In this document: piece after piece, positions 26,222 through 35,553 of the stretch | How positions within the stretch are numbered: the first letter of the stretch is position 1 | Layout: each line of letters opens with the position of its first letter | Source of the DNA: an uncultured bacterium | GTDB taxonomy: Bacteria; Cyanobacteriota; Vampirovibrionia; Gastranaerophilales; Gastranaerophilaceae | Reading direction: 5' to 3' | Length of the DNA: 50,037 nucleotides | Assembly (NCBI GenBank): GCA_902797985.1 | Contig: CADBUZ010000007.1 | Span: 1-50,037, forward strand | Program-made: the position numbers and the translations under genes | The notes under the pieces: generated by a model | Told to the model about the DNA's origin: nothing | Database searches by the model: none | What the model saw: only the letters and a program-made list of their open reading frames with translations

Positions 26222-27570
26222 TGATTGATTGGGCAAAAGAAGATTTGAAATATATATGGCATCCTTGTTCTCAAATGAAGGACTATGAGGAATTACCGCC
26301 GATTGTAATAGATTCCGCAAAAGGGATAAACTTATATGACATTGACGGCAACTGTTATAAAGATGTTGTAAGTTCGTGGTGGTGTAACCTTTTAGGGCAC
26401 TGTAATCCGAGAATAAATCATGCAATTAAATCACAGCTTGATAGATTAGAACACGTCATTTTTGCAAACTTTACCCACAAAACAGCTATTACATTATGTC
26501 AAAAATTGATGGAAGTTGTGCCAAAAGGTTTGTGCAAATTTAATTTTGCAGATAACGGTTCTGCCTCTATTGAGATGGCAATGAAAATGAGCTTTCAGTA
26601 CCATCAACAGACTGGGAATACTCAAAAGAAACGATTTATGGCATTAACTGATGCGTATCACGGGGAAACAATCGGTGCGTTATCCGTGGGTGCGTGTGAT
26701 TTGTATTCTTCAATCTATAAACCGATATTGATGGATATAGTCAGAGTAAATGGTCCTGATTGTTTTAGATGCCCTTATGGTAAGGACAGAGATAACTGCC
26801 AATGTGAATGTTTTGAAAATGCCGAAAAAACTTTTGAACAATATGGTGATGAAACATGTGCAATTTTAGTTGAACCTTTATTACAGGGATCTGCCGGAAT
26901 GAAAATTTACCCGCCATTATATTTAAAAAAACTTAGAGAACTTTGTGATAAATATAATGTTCATCTGATAGCAGATGAAATAGCAACAGGATATGGCAGA
27001 ACGGGTAAAATGTTTGCCTTTGACCACGCAGGGGTTTCACCTGATATAATGTGTTTATCTAAAGGGCTTACTGGCGGATATATGCCAATGTCATTGTGTG
27101 TTACTACTCAGGAAATATATGACGCATTTTATGCAGACTATTCAACAGGTAAAGCCTTTATGCACTCACATACCTATGCAGGTAACCCGCTAGGCTGTTC
27201 GGCAGGAATTGAGGTTTTAAATATCCTAAAAGATGAAAATATTATCGAAAATGCTCAAAAAAATGCGATTTATTTTAATAACATTATTAATGAGAAATTC
27301 TTAAGTATTAAAAATGTTGGAGAAGTCCGTCATATAGGATTAATTAATGCAATAGAGCTTGTAAAGGATAAAAACTCAAAAGAACCTTTTGACAGCAAGT
27401 TAAGATTAGGATATCAAATATATAAAAAAGCACTAAAAAAAGGTGTATTGCTAAGACCGTTGGGTGATGTAATATACTTTAATCCACCATTGATTATTGA
27501 AAAAGAAGATATGGATTTTGCTACTGATGTCGCAAGAGAATGTGTGTTAGATGTTCTAAAAGATTATTAG
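26221..27570 (+). CDS. bioA: Adenosylmethionine-8-amino-7-oxononanoate aminotransferase
   Basis: 449 residues. PLP enzyme that transfers an amino group from SAM to 7-keto-8-aminopelargonate to make DAPA, the substrate of BioD. Seen: WHPCSQMKDYE near the start, the DNGSASIEMAMKM block, HGETIGALSVGACDLY, LIADEIATGYGRTG (PLP-binding Asp), and SKGLTGGYMPMS with the Schiff-base Lys. A Cys-rich stretch around residue 180 (CFRCPYGKDRDNCQCEC) is typical of a BioA subgroup. No bioB, bioF or bioC is in the window, so the full pathway is not shown here. Confidence 0.96.
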   Translation: MIDWAKEDLKYIWHPCSQMKDYEELPPIVIDSAKGINLYDIDGNCYKDVVSSWWCNLLGHCNPRINHAIKSQLDRLEHVIFANFTHKTAITLCQKLMEVVPKGLCKFNFADNGSASIEMAMKMSFQYHQQTGNTQKKRFMALTDAYHGETIGALSVGACDLYSSIYKPILMDIVRVNGPDCFRCPYGKDRDNCQCECFENAEKTFEQYGDETCAILVEPLLQGSAGMKIYPPLYLKKLRELCDKYNVHLIADEIATGYGRTGKMFAFDHAGVSPDIMCLSKGLTGGYMPMSLCVTTQEIYDAFYADYSTGKAFMHSHTYAGNPLGCSAGIEVLNILKDENIIENAQKNAIYFNNIINEKFLSIKNVGEVRHIGLINAIELVKDKNSKEPFDSKLRLGYQIYKKALKKGVLLRPLGDVIYFNPPLIIEKEDMDFATDVARECVLDVLKDY

Positions 27571-27690
27571 TATAAATCTATAATGATAATACTTTCTCTT
27601 TCAGAAAAACATGTATAATTGATTGTTATATTTTGTTAATAAGAGGATAAAAATATAATTATATGATATTTTATAATGAGGGGGAAGTGT

Positions 27691-28095
27691 ATGAAAGCTG
27701 TAGAGTATTTTTTAAGTGGAAATTCGTGTTCTGAAAGTATAGTGTTAGCTTCTATCGAAGAAGGTCTTTGTGACAACTCTTTATTATCTGTAGCAAGTCC
27801 GTTTTCAGGCGGTATTGGTTCAGGATGTTTATGTGGAGCAGTGTCAGGTTCGTTAATTGTAATAGGACATTTGTATGGAAAAAATAATACTTATGGTAAT
27901 CCTCCAATTGCAAGAGAACTGGCAAAATCGTTTGTGGACAATTTTAAAAAACAGTTTCCTGCTACTTGTTGCAGGGTTTTATCTCGTGGTTTTGATTTTG
28001 GTTCAAAAGAGAGAAAATTACATTGCTCAAATATGGTAGAATTTTGTTTTAATAACTTGCAAGAATTGATTAAGGACGTTGTAAAAAATGGATAA
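27691..28095 (+). CDS. C_GCAxxG_C_C-family redox-like protein
   Basis: 134 residues from ATG at 27691, after AGGGGGAAG. It carries five or more conserved cysteines: SGNSCSESIVLA, then GIGSGCLCGAVSGSLIVIG, whose GxGC.CGA..G pattern matches the C_GCAxxG_C_C family, and the later FPATCCRVLSRGF and LHCSNMVEFCF. Such proteins are thought to bind metal or redox cofactors and can sit near iron-sulfur and molybdenum enzymes, but the function is unknown. It overlaps the formyltransferase gene by 8 bp, which in turn overlaps the TIM-barrel gene, so three proteins are made from one message. Confidence 0.85.
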   Translation: MKAVEYFLSGNSCSESIVLASIEEGLCDNSLLSVASPFSGGIGSGCLCGAVSGSLIVIGHLYGKNNTYGNPPIARELAKSFVDNFKKQFPATCCRVLSRGFDFGSKERKLHCSNMVEFCFNNLQELIKDVVKNG

Positions 28096-29035
28096 ATATC
28101 AATTTACAAAAAGAGTGTTATTTATCGGTGTCCCTGATATGGCATATATGGGTTTGGATATGTTGTTGTATTCGGGTGTAAATATAGTCGGTGTCGTTGG
28201 CCCTGTAAAAACGCATAATACTTATGTTCAATTCAGAAATTATGTAAAATATAAAAAATTGAATTTTATAGAATATGAAACACTATCATCTCCTGAATTT
28301 ATTGAAACAATTAATGCTTTAAAACCTGATATAGCAGTTGTATGTTCTTTTAATCAAAAATTTCCAAAAGAATTGATAGATGCTGTTCCTGATGGGATTA
28401 TAAATATACATCCATCATTGTTGCCTAAATATAGAGGAGGGAATCCGTATTCATGGGTTATTATAAATGGAGAAAAACAAACAGGCGTTACATTACATTT
28501 TATATCAGAAAATTTTGATGAAGGAGATATTATCGCTCAGGAAATATACGAAATTGCCCCAAATGAGACAATGGGAACAATATTTAATAGAACTAATATG
28601 ATTGGTTGCAGAATGTTATTAAAGGCGTTATTAGAGTATGATAAAACAGGGTTATTACCAAGAAAACAACAACCTGCAGGTGAATTTATAAAAGCTCCAA
28701 ACATTAAAGATAATGAAATGTTTTTGAATTATAATAAACCCGCAGAAGAATTAGTCAGATTAGTACGTGGATTAAATCCTTATTTCTCTGCGATGACAAT
28801 ATACAAAGGACAAATAATGAAAATTCATAAAGCGTCAGCGTGTGAATTACAGGATGCAAACAGTTTCGCCAATGGAGAAGTGTGTAAGGTGGAAAATGAT
28901 AAGTTTTATATAAAAACTGAAAGAGGATGTTTATGTCCTGAAGTTGTTCAGTATTCAGGATATTTTATAGGGGATGCAAGTGATTTTGTTAATGTTGCTA
29001 ACCCGCAATTAGGAGATAAATTTACATATGGATAA
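28088..29035 (+). CDS. Formyltransferase-fold enzyme (Fmt/ArnA-like)
   Basis: 315 residues with a 10-formyl-THF transferase fold. Seen: a Rossmann-like start (RVLFIGVPDMAYMGLDMLL), VVCSFNQKFPKELID with the catalytic Asn, INIHPSLLPKYRGGNP (catalytic His in 'HPSLLP.YRG'), and FDEGDIIAQE with the Asp. The C-terminal half resembles the Fmt C-terminal domain (PAEELVRLVRGLNPYF...A...). It could formylate a sugar amine or amino-acid group, and a true methionyl-tRNA formyltransferase is also possible, but the neighbours (Cys-rich protein and TIM barrel) argue for a pathway-specific enzyme. Overlaps its neighbours on both sides. Confidence 0.8.
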   Translation: MDKYQFTKRVLFIGVPDMAYMGLDMLLYSGVNIVGVVGPVKTHNTYVQFRNYVKYKKLNFIEYETLSSPEFIETINALKPDIAVVCSFNQKFPKELIDAVPDGIINIHPSLLPKYRGGNPYSWVIINGEKQTGVTLHFISENFDEGDIIAQEIYEIAPNETMGTIFNRTNMIGCRMLLKALLEYDKTGLLPRKQQPAGEFIKAPNIKDNEMFLNYNKPAEELVRLVRGLNPYFSAMTIYKGQIMKIHKASACELQDANSFANGEVCKVENDKFYIKTERGCLCPEVVQYSGYFIGDASDFVNVANPQLGDKFTYG

Positions 29036-29849
29036 ACTTAATTTTTTGACAGCAGGGATGCCTTTAGCGACCGGAAATAAAGGATATAAAAAAGCACTTG
29101 AAATATTGAACGATATTAATTTAGATGGGTTAGAACTTGAATTTGTTCATGGGGTTAGAATAAATGATGTAAATAAACAATTGGTTTCTAACTCTAATTT
29201 GACAAAAACAATTCATGCCCCTTTTTATATAAATCTAAATTCTAAAGAAGAAGAAAAGGTTGAAGCAAGTGTCCAAAGAATTATAGAAACAGCCAGAGTT
29301 GCTCATGAAATAGGAGCTTTTAGTATCACATATCATGCTGCTTTTTATTTGGGTATGGATAAGGATGTTGTTTTTAATCAAGTTAAAAAACAAACAAAAA
29401 TAATTTCGGATACATTATCTAATGAAGGTATAAAGATTTGGTTCAGGCCTGAAACAACAGGTAAAGCTACACAATGGGGTGATTTAGAAGAGATTATAAA
29501 TCTATCAAAAGAATTTGAATATGTTCTTCCATGTGTAGATTTTTCTCATTTACATGCAAGATATAATGGTATTTTAAACACATATGACGAATTCGCAAAA
29601 ATATTTGAAAAAATTGGAACAGAGTTGGAAGAAAAAAATCCATTAGAAAATTTTCATGCACATATTGCAGGAATTGCTTACGGTGAAAAAGGTGAAAAAC
29701 ATCATCTTAATTTAGAGGAGTCAGATTTCAATTATAAAGATTTGCTGAAAGCGTTTAAAGACTTTAATGTAAAAGGTGCTATAGTTTGTGAAAGTCCTAA
29801 TATTGAAACTGATTGTGGAATATTAAAAGAGTATTACTTGTCTTTATAG
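29028..29849 (+). CDS. Endonuclease IV / xylose-isomerase-like TIM barrel protein
   Basis: 273 residues. Metal-binding candidates appear in the order expected for endonuclease IV: HAPFYIN (about 66), YHAAFY (about 105), RPETTGK (about 142), DFSHLHAR (about 177), FHAHIAG (about 214) and CESPNIE (about 262). Endonuclease IV cuts DNA at abasic sites with three Zn ions. Here it is the third gene of an overlapping trio with a Cys-rich protein and a formyltransferase, so a sugar- or cofactor-related isomerase or epimerase is equally plausible. The ribosome site is inside the previous gene. Confidence 0.75.
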   Translation: MDKLNFLTAGMPLATGNKGYKKALEILNDINLDGLELEFVHGVRINDVNKQLVSNSNLTKTIHAPFYINLNSKEEEKVEASVQRIIETARVAHEIGAFSITYHAAFYLGMDKDVVFNQVKKQTKIISDTLSNEGIKIWFRPETTGKATQWGDLEEIINLSKEFEYVLPCVDFSHLHARYNGILNTYDEFAKIFEKIGTELEEKNPLENFHAHIAGIAYGEKGEKHHLNLEESDFNYKDLLKAFKDFNVKGAIVCESPNIETDCGILKEYYLSL

Positions 29850-29921
29850 TTTATTTTGCTTTACAACAGTAGGTTTTTGGGTTAAAATAAAAGAGTTATT
29901 TAGTGTATAAAAGGGAGAGCA

Positions 29922-30644
29922 ATGAGCAGTCCAAAATATAAAAGAATCCTCTTGAAGATTAGCGGGGAAGCTTTGCTTGGTGAACAGGATTTTGGTATCG
30001 ATTACAAACCTGTAGAAATGATTTCAAACGAAATAAAAACAATCTTAGATGAAGGTGTTCAAGTTGCAGTTGTTGTAGGCGGCGGGAATATTTTCAGAGG
30101 GATGAAAAATAGTGCAAGATTAGGTATGGACAGAGCTTCCGGCGATTATGTAGGTATGCTTGCTACTGTTATGAATGCAATAGCCTTACAAAGTGCGTTG
30201 AAAAAAGCTAATGTTGATTGCAGAGTGCAAACAGCAATAGCAATGAATCAAATAGCAGAACCATACATTCGTCATAGAGCAATTAGACACTTAGAAAAAG
30301 GTAGAGTTGTTATTTTTGCAGCAGGAACGGGAAATCCATTCTTTACAACTGATACAGCAGCAGCCCTAAGAGCTTCTGAAATTGATGCAGAGGCTATGTT
30401 AATGGCTAAAAATGGTGTCGATGGTGTGTATAATGATGATCCGAGAGTTAATCCTAAAGCTAAGAAACTGGATAATATTAAATATTCCGATATTATTGTC
30501 AATGGATTAAAAGTGATGGATACTTCAGCTTGTACATTATGTGAACAAAATAATATTCCAATTGTTGTTTTCGATTTTAAAGCTAAAGGCAGTTTAAAGA
30601 GAATTATGGATGGAGATGACGTTGGAACATATGTAGGGAACTAG
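29922..30644 (+). CDS. pyrH: UMP kinase
   Basis: 240 residues, standard length. KRILLKISGEALLG at the start, VVVGGGNIFRG (phosphate binding), MLATVMNAIALQSAL, and FFTTDTAAALRASEIDAEAML. It phosphorylates UMP to UDP with GTP regulation and differs in fold from eukaryotic enzymes. It is the first of the widely conserved run pyrH-frr-cdsA, here followed by rnc and rpe. AAGGGAGAG precedes the ATG. Confidence 0.98.
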   Translation: MSSPKYKRILLKISGEALLGEQDFGIDYKPVEMISNEIKTILDEGVQVAVVVGGGNIFRGMKNSARLGMDRASGDYVGMLATVMNAIALQSALKKANVDCRVQTAIAMNQIAEPYIRHRAIRHLEKGRVVIFAAGTGNPFFTTDTAAALRASEIDAEAMLMAKNGVDGVYNDDPRVNPKAKKLDNIKYSDIIVNGLKVMDTSACTLCEQNNIPIVVFDFKAKGSLKRIMDGDDVGTYVGN

Positions 30645-30699
30645 GTAAGTGTGTCCCTAAAATAGTTGTTTATTATAGATAAAAAAGAAAGAGGTAAAT

Positions 30700-31266
30700 A
30701 TGTCAGAAGCAGTAGATTTATTATTTGCATCAGGTGAAGAAAAAATGGAAAAAGCAATTGCTCAATTAAAAAGAGAATTTGCTACAGTCAGAACAGGTAG
30801 AGCTAATCCCGGAATTTTAGATAAAGTACAAGTTGATTATTATGGTACGCCTACTCCTCTTAGACAAATGTCTCAAGTAACTGTTCAAGACGGTACTACT
30901 CTTGTGATTACACCATATGATAAAACTATTCTTAAAGATATAGAAAAAGCTATTATTAAAGCTGAAATTGGAATTACTCCTAATAGTGATGGGATTTGTA
31001 TTAGACTTCAGTTCCCACCTTTGACCGAAGACAGAAGAAAAGAAATTGCAAAAGATGTTAAAAAGATGGGTGAAGATGCAAAGGTTGCTGTAAGAAATGT
31101 AAGAAGAGATATGGCCGATGCTCTAAAAAAAGCTGAAAAAGCTGATAATCTCCCTGAAGATGTTGTAAAAGATAATCAGGATAAAATACAAAAAGTAACA
31201 GATAAGTATACTAAGCTTATTGATACAAGTGTTTCAGAAAAAGAAAAAGAAGTAATGACTGTATAG
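30700..31266 (+). CDS. frr: Ribosome recycling factor
   Basis: 188 residues, typical. It splits post-termination ribosomes with EF-G. Seen: MEKAIAQLKREFATVRTGRA (helix 1, RTGRA motif), VDYYGTPTPLRQM, the LVITPYDKTILKDIEKAI block, and RIQ-like RLQFPPLTEDRRKEIAK. Conserved neighbour of pyrH in bacteria, and essential. Confidence 0.98.
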   Translation: MSEAVDLLFASGEEKMEKAIAQLKREFATVRTGRANPGILDKVQVDYYGTPTPLRQMSQVTVQDGTTLVITPYDKTILKDIEKAIIKAEIGITPNSDGICIRLQFPPLTEDRRKEIAKDVKKMGEDAKVAVRNVRRDMADALKKAEKADNLPEDVVKDNQDKIQKVTDKYTKLIDTSVSEKEKEVMTV

Positions 31267-31276
31267 AGGTTTAAAA

Positions 31277-32164
31277 ATGGATAAGAAAAATATAACAAGG
31301 TTAATAACAGGATGTGTAATTGGTTTTACGACTTTATTTGCACTTATGGCGGGTGGCTTACCACTATTTTTGTTAACCTTGTTAATTGTTATCCTTGCTA
31401 CAAAAGAATATGTATGTATTCTAAAACATAAGGGTTTTTATCCAAGTATAAAAGTTATTTTATTTGCTGATGCATTCCTTGCTGTATTGGCATATTTTAA
31501 CAGGTTTAATTTTATCTCGTTCGCCTTAACTGTTTGTTCAATAACCGCATTTATGTGGGTACTTTTTAAAGGCAGACAACCTTACATTGCAAATGTTGCG
31601 ACTACAATTTTAGGTTTCGTTTATGGTGGATTATTCCCTCTTTATTTTATATTTTTAAGGGATATTGGTTCTCAGCCATTGTATCCTTATTTGTTCAAAA
31701 TAACAGGAGAATGCCCCGGTAAAGGATTTGCAATTTTAGTTTTCTTTGCCGTTCTAATTACTGATACAGGTTGTTACTATTTTGGCAGCAAGTTTGGAAA
31801 ACATAAATTGGCACCGATTATAAGTCCTAATAAAACTATTGAAGGTTGTGTTGGCGGAACGTTATGTTCTTTAGCAGTATCATTGTTTATTGCTCATATA
31901 ATCAATTTACAATGGTATCACGCAATTATAGTGGGTTTATTAGTTGCGTTATTTGCTCAAATTGGTGATTTGTGTGAATCTCTAATAAAGAGAGATGCAG
32001 GGGTTAAAGATTCAGGTAATACCCTTCCTGGTCATGGCGGATTCTTGGATAGAACGGACAGTTATGTATTCACTCTGCCTGTATTGTATTATTATTTCCA
32101 ATATGTTGTATATGATACAAACATGTTAAATAATCTGCAATTATTTATTAAAGGATTATTATAA
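31277..32164 (+). CDS. cdsA: Phosphatidate cytidylyltransferase
   Basis: 295 residues, about eight membrane helices. It makes CDP-diacylglycerol, the branch point of phospholipid synthesis. The C-terminal signature SLIKRDAGVKDSGNTLPGHG followed by GFLDRTDSYV (about 233-265) is unmistakable. The stop overlaps the rnc start (TAATG), so coupling is expected. Confidence 0.97.
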   Translation: MDKKNITRLITGCVIGFTTLFALMAGGLPLFLLTLLIVILATKEYVCILKHKGFYPSIKVILFADAFLAVLAYFNRFNFISFALTVCSITAFMWVLFKGRQPYIANVATTILGFVYGGLFPLYFIFLRDIGSQPLYPYLFKITGECPGKGFAILVFFAVLITDTGCYYFGSKFGKHKLAPIISPNKTIEGCVGGTLCSLAVSLFIAHIINLQWYHAIIVGLLVALFAQIGDLCESLIKRDAGVKDSGNTLPGHGGFLDRTDSYVFTLPVLYYYFQYVVYDTNMLNNLQLFIKGLL

Positions 32165-32847
32165 TGGTTTTTAATCTTTTAGATATAAAATGCAGCGAGG
32201 AACATTTGTTAAAGCTCGCGTTTACGCATCCTTCCTATACAAAAGAACAAGATTTATCTTCTCTGGAAAATTATGAAAGACTTGAGTTTTTAGGAGATGC
32301 TGTTTTAAAATTGGTATCTTCAAAGTTGCTCTATAAAAAATATGCGGATTTTGATGAAGGAGAATTGTCTAAAATTCGTTCAATTTTAGTGTCTGATGCT
32401 ATTTTGGCAGATTTAGCAAGAAAAATAGGATTAGATAAGAAAATGATTTTAGGTGAAGGGGAAGAACATACCGGAGGTAGAGAGAGAGAGTCTAATATTG
32501 CTTGTACTATGGAAGCTGTTTTCGGGGCATATTTTTTAGACGGGAAAATTGAGTATGTTGAAAAGTTTTTAGATGAAAATTTAATTCCGTTATCTGATGA
32601 AATTGAGGAACATTTTGCAAAATATAATGCAAAAGCTGTTTTGCAAGAATATACTCAACAAGAAACAAAAGAACTTCCGATATATAATACAATTGATGTT
32701 TCAGGTCCAAACCATAAGCCTGTTTTTAAAATTGAGGTTATATATCGAGGAAAAACACTCGCTATTGGTGAAGGTCATTCAAAAAAAGAGGCTCAGCAAG
32801 ATGCAGCGTATAAAGCTTGTGTAAAATTGGGTATTATTGAACAGTAA
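32164..32847 (+). CDS. rnc: Ribonuclease III
   Basis: 227 residues. RNase III domain with the signature ERLEFLGDAVLKL (catalytic Asp/Glu, about 36-48), then a second acidic patch MEAVFGAYFLDG, followed by a double-stranded-RNA-binding domain (about 155-225, ending KKEAQQDAAYKACVKLG). It cuts double-stranded RNA in rRNA maturation, and would act on any antisense or hairpin RNAs in this genome. It follows cdsA with a one-base overlap. Confidence 0.98.
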   Translation: MVFNLLDIKCSEEHLLKLAFTHPSYTKEQDLSSLENYERLEFLGDAVLKLVSSKLLYKKYADFDEGELSKIRSILVSDAILADLARKIGLDKKMILGEGEEHTGGRERESNIACTMEAVFGAYFLDGKIEYVEKFLDENLIPLSDEIEEHFAKYNAKAVLQEYTQQETKELPIYNTIDVSGPNHKPVFKIEVIYRGKTLAIGEGHSKKEAQQDAAYKACVKLGIIEQ

Positions 32848-32858
32848 GGAATATTTGT

Positions 32859-33530
32859 ATGAAAGAAAACAATATGAATTCAAAAATCATAATATCTCCA
32901 TCTATATTATCGGCTGATTTTTGTAATTTAGAGAAAGATATTTTGAAGGTAAAAAAAGCTGGTGCTCAGTGGTTACACATAGATGTTATGGATGGTCATT
33001 TTGTCCCAAATATTACTATCGGAGTTCCTGTTGTTAAGTCAATCAGATCCGTTACTGATCTGGTGTTGGATGTTCATTTAATGATAGAAAACCCTGAAAA
33101 GTATATTGAACCTTTTGTAAATGCAGGTGCGGATGTTTTAACTGTTCATTACGAGGCAACTAAGAATAAAACATTAGAAGTTATTCAAAAAATAAAATCT
33201 TGTGGTGTTATGGCAGGTTTATCAATAAAGCCTAATACAAGTCCTGTTGAAATAGAAAAATATATAAAATTTGCTGATTTAATACTTGTTATGACTGTAG
33301 AGCCAGGTTTTGGAGGGCAAAAATTTATAAAAGAGTGTGCTGACAAGCTAGAGTTTATAAAATCTAAACAAACCCCTGAGCAGTATCTTCAAGTTGATGG
33401 TGGTATAAATTCAGAAACTTCTCATTATTGCATAGATAAAGGTGCAAATAATTTAGTTGCGGGGAGTTTTATTTTTAATAATAATGATGTTGATAAAGCA
33501 ATTAAATCTCTTTTGAATAAACATACATAA
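32859..33530 (+). CDS. rpe: Ribulose-phosphate 3-epimerase
   Basis: 223 residues, TIM barrel. Interconverts ribulose-5-P and xylulose-5-P in the pentose phosphate pathway. Seen: ISPSILSADFCNL near the start, WLHIDVMDGHFVPNITIG (metal-binding His/Asp), DVHLMIENPEKY, VMTVEPGFGGQKFI (phosphate-binding) and QVDGGINSE. The ATG at 32859 is preferred because AAGGA stands 8 nt upstream; a second in-frame ATG at 32874 lacks one. Last gene of the pyrH run. Confidence 0.97.
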   Translation: MKENNMNSKIIISPSILSADFCNLEKDILKVKKAGAQWLHIDVMDGHFVPNITIGVPVVKSIRSVTDLVLDVHLMIENPEKYIEPFVNAGADVLTVHYEATKNKTLEVIQKIKSCGVMAGLSIKPNTSPVEIEKYIKFADLILVMTVEPGFGGQKFIKECADKLEFIKSKQTPEQYLQVDGGINSETSHYCIDKGANNLVAGSFIFNNNDVDKAIKSLLNKHT

Positions 33531-33615
33531 ACAAAACAGTTAACTTTTATGGCAACTTAAAAAAATAATATTGTTGAGATATCTTCATAATATTTATTAT
33601 CTTTTTTAGAATAAA

Positions 33616-33645
33616 AAAAGAGCCAGTCTTATGACTGACTCTTTT
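33616..33645 (-). terminator. Convergent terminator between rpe and the SLH gene
   Basis: Stem AAAAGAG-C-CAGTC / GACTG-A-CTCTTTT with loop TTAT. On the minus strand it ends in a long T-run, so it mainly serves the SLH gene; it can also stop rpe on the plus strand. Confidence 0.85.
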
Positions 33646-33660
33646 CTATATAATCAAAGG

Positions 33661-35082
33661 TTATGATTCTTGGAAAGTAACCTTTAATTCTTCTTTTGGA
33701 TTCAAGCTAGAATTGTTTGAATAGCCAGGAGCGAATAAGTATCTAACTTCGTCAACGATTTCGTATCCAACGCCAAATACACCGCCTGTAGCATTTTCAA
33801 CTGTATTCCAGATTAACTTGCCAGCTGTTACGAAAGAACCACCAAAGTTCTTAACACCAGCAACCGGTTGTAAGCAGAATGTATCAACTAAAGTGTTTGA
33901 TAATCTGTCGCCGTATTCTTCAACAGCATTTGCACCTAAGTTGCATTCTTGACCGATAGTTCTTCCGGCTACACCTAAGATTCTACCTGCGCAAGTAAGA
34001 GGAGCACCTAATACTCTGGCAACGAAGTTAGGATCTTTTGTTGTTGTAGCGCTAGCTTCTAAAACTACGTTTGGTAATTCACAAACAGTGTCACCGTTAA
34101 CAACTTCTTTGAATTGAACTTTGATGAAACCAGGATTACCAACACCAGGTCTAACAACTTCAGAAACGATACCTCTAACTTTAGAACCAGCTGGGTAAGT
34201 AACACCCTTGATTGTAGCAGGTTGAGTTAATTTTGCAGTGAATTTGTCACCTGCATTAGAAACTCTAGCGCTTAATCTGTCTTCTAATTTGATGAACATT
34301 TCAGAAGTTGCAAAGTTTTCAGCCGCTCTAACTGCTGAAGTTGCAGCTGAAGGATTTTTCTTTAAGTATTCAGCTAAAGCACCTACTAAGTAAGTAACTT
34401 GTTCTTTTGACAAGTATTGATTGTTGATAAGAGCTGCTTCATCAGGAACAGCATCAAGAATACCTGTAGCTAATACTTCATTTGTAGCACCATATGCCCA
34501 AGTAGGGATGTGGTTAATAGTTTTTCCGTTGTATGTAGGAACAGCAGTTGCACTGTGGTCTACATCAAAGATTTTAGCTAAAGTACAGAAAACTTCTGCT
34601 TTAGTAACTCTTTGTTCAGGTTTGAATGATTGATCAGGATAACCAATCATAATGTCTGCTGCTAAAGCTTGATCGATAGCTTCTTTAGCCCAGTATGAAG
34701 CAGCAACGTCTGTGTATTTGTCAGCTGGTTTAACTGTTGCTAATTCTAAGCCGTCTGCTAATGTTTGAGCTAATTCACTTCTTAATACAGGTGATCTGTG
34801 GCTCCATTTGCTTCCATCAGCAGCAGAAGCAGCTAATTTATCCAATTCTTTCTTTGCGAATGTTTGGATAACTACGTTGTCTTTACCTGTAACAGTTTTA
34901 GCGTCAGCGCATTTTGTAATTTTACCACCAACGATGTCGCTGGTTTTTGCACCAACTTGAATTTGAGCTTCTGAACCGAACAATGTTGGGTGAGCATATG
35001 ATTGTATTTGTGGACAATCAGCAGCCATCGCTGCAGCACCAAATGCCGCTACAGAAACTAATGTTAATAATGTCTTTCTCAT
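33661..35082 (-). CDS. SLH-domain envelope protein, probably abundant
   Basis: 473 residues from ATG at 35082, after AAAGGAG; the signal peptide MRKTLLTLVSVAAFGAAAMA fits this start, while an in-frame upstream start at 35133 would hide it. An SLH-type region lies at about 105-190 (DKYTDVAASYWAKEAIDQAL, IMIGYPDQSFKPEQRVTKAE), which anchors proteins to cell wall polymers or, in Cyanobacteria, outer-membrane proteins to peptidoglycan. The C-terminal half has a beta domain (about 275-365) alignable with the protein at 1630-2412, then a Gly-rich, partly hydrophobic stretch. Very uniform, optimised codon use, a near-consensus promoter and a strong terminator suggest high expression. Unlike cyanobacterial SLH porins, no OprB domain is evident. 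Confidence 0.88.
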   Translation of the reverse strand: MRKTLLTLVSVAAFGAAAMAADCPQIQSYAHPTLFGSEAQIQVGAKTSDIVGGKITKCADAKTVTGKDNVVIQTFAKKELDKLAASAADGSKWSHRSPVLRSELAQTLADGLELATVKPADKYTDVAASYWAKEAIDQALAADIMIGYPDQSFKPEQRVTKAEVFCTLAKIFDVDHSATAVPTYNGKTINHIPTWAYGATNEVLATGILDAVPDEAALINNQYLSKEQVTYLVGALAEYLKKNPSAATSAVRAAENFATSEMFIKLEDRLSARVSNAGDKFTAKLTQPATIKGVTYPAGSKVRGIVSEVVRPGVGNPGFIKVQFKEVVNGDTVCELPNVVLEASATTTKDPNFVARVLGAPLTCAGRILGVAGRTIGQECNLGANAVEEYGDRLSNTLVDTFCLQPVAGVKNFGGSFVTAGKLIWNTVENATGGVFGVGYEIVDEVRYLFAPGYSNNSSLNPKEELKVTFQES

Positions 35083-35132
35083 ACTTTTCTCCTTTAAGAA
35101 ATAACAAAACTTTTTTAATCTCTCTGTACTCA

Positions 35133-35161
35133 ATTATCGGAAAAATAGTAGGAATTGTCAA
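35133..35161 (-). promoter_or_regulatory. Near-consensus promoter of the SLH gene
   Basis: On the minus strand TTGACA (35161-35156), a 17-bp spacer and GATAAT (35138-35133), about 50 bp before the ATG. It is the best promoter match that I found in the window. Confidence 0.85.
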
Positions 35162-35190
35162 GATTTTTATTAAGAAAATATTAATGTATT

Positions 35191-35553
35191 TTATATTAAT
35201 TTTGCTAAGTAAAATCCACAAGCTACTGCAATAAATGCAAATATGCAGCTAAACGTAGAATATTTCAAAAATTCTAAATATTTTTCGTGCGCTATTAAAT
35301 CAATATTTTCATATTCAAATGCTGAAAAAGTTGTGTAGCTGCCTATAATACCAATTACAATAAATGCGTGCACTAAATATCCTGCGGCTAATGTTTTTTC
35401 AAATAGTAGCCCTAAAGTTAAGCATCCGGTTATGTTTACCCAAAAGGTTGCCCAATGCTGAAGGTTTAGTTTTTGTTGTAAAACATTACAGATAAAATAT
35501 CTTAATACAGCTCCTATTCCTCCGCCGATTAATACTCCAATACATTCTTTCAT
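35191..35553 (-). CDS. crcB: Fluoride channel subunit CrcB (second copy)
   Basis: 120 residues, four membrane helices. Fluc/CrcB proteins export F- as dual-topology dimers. Seen: GGGIGAVLRYFICNVL, the Asn of TFWVNITGCLTLG (pore), and GIIGSYTTFSAFEYEN with the conserved Phe pair and Ser/Thr. It overlaps the upstream crcB by one base. Two adjacent copies usually encode a fixed-orientation heterodimer. Confidence 0.93.
   Translation of the reverse strand: MKECIGVLIGGGIGAVLRYFICNVLQQKLNLQHWATFWVNITGCLTLGLLFEKTLAAGYLVHAFIVIGIIGSYTTFSAFEYENIDLIAHEKYLEFLKYSTFSCIFAFIAVACGFYLAKLI

Noticed and set aside
26221-27570. Cys-rich stretch in BioA as a zinc-finger insertion
   Set aside because: A Cys-rich loop at this place is a known variant in a BioA subgroup; all catalytic motifs are intact.
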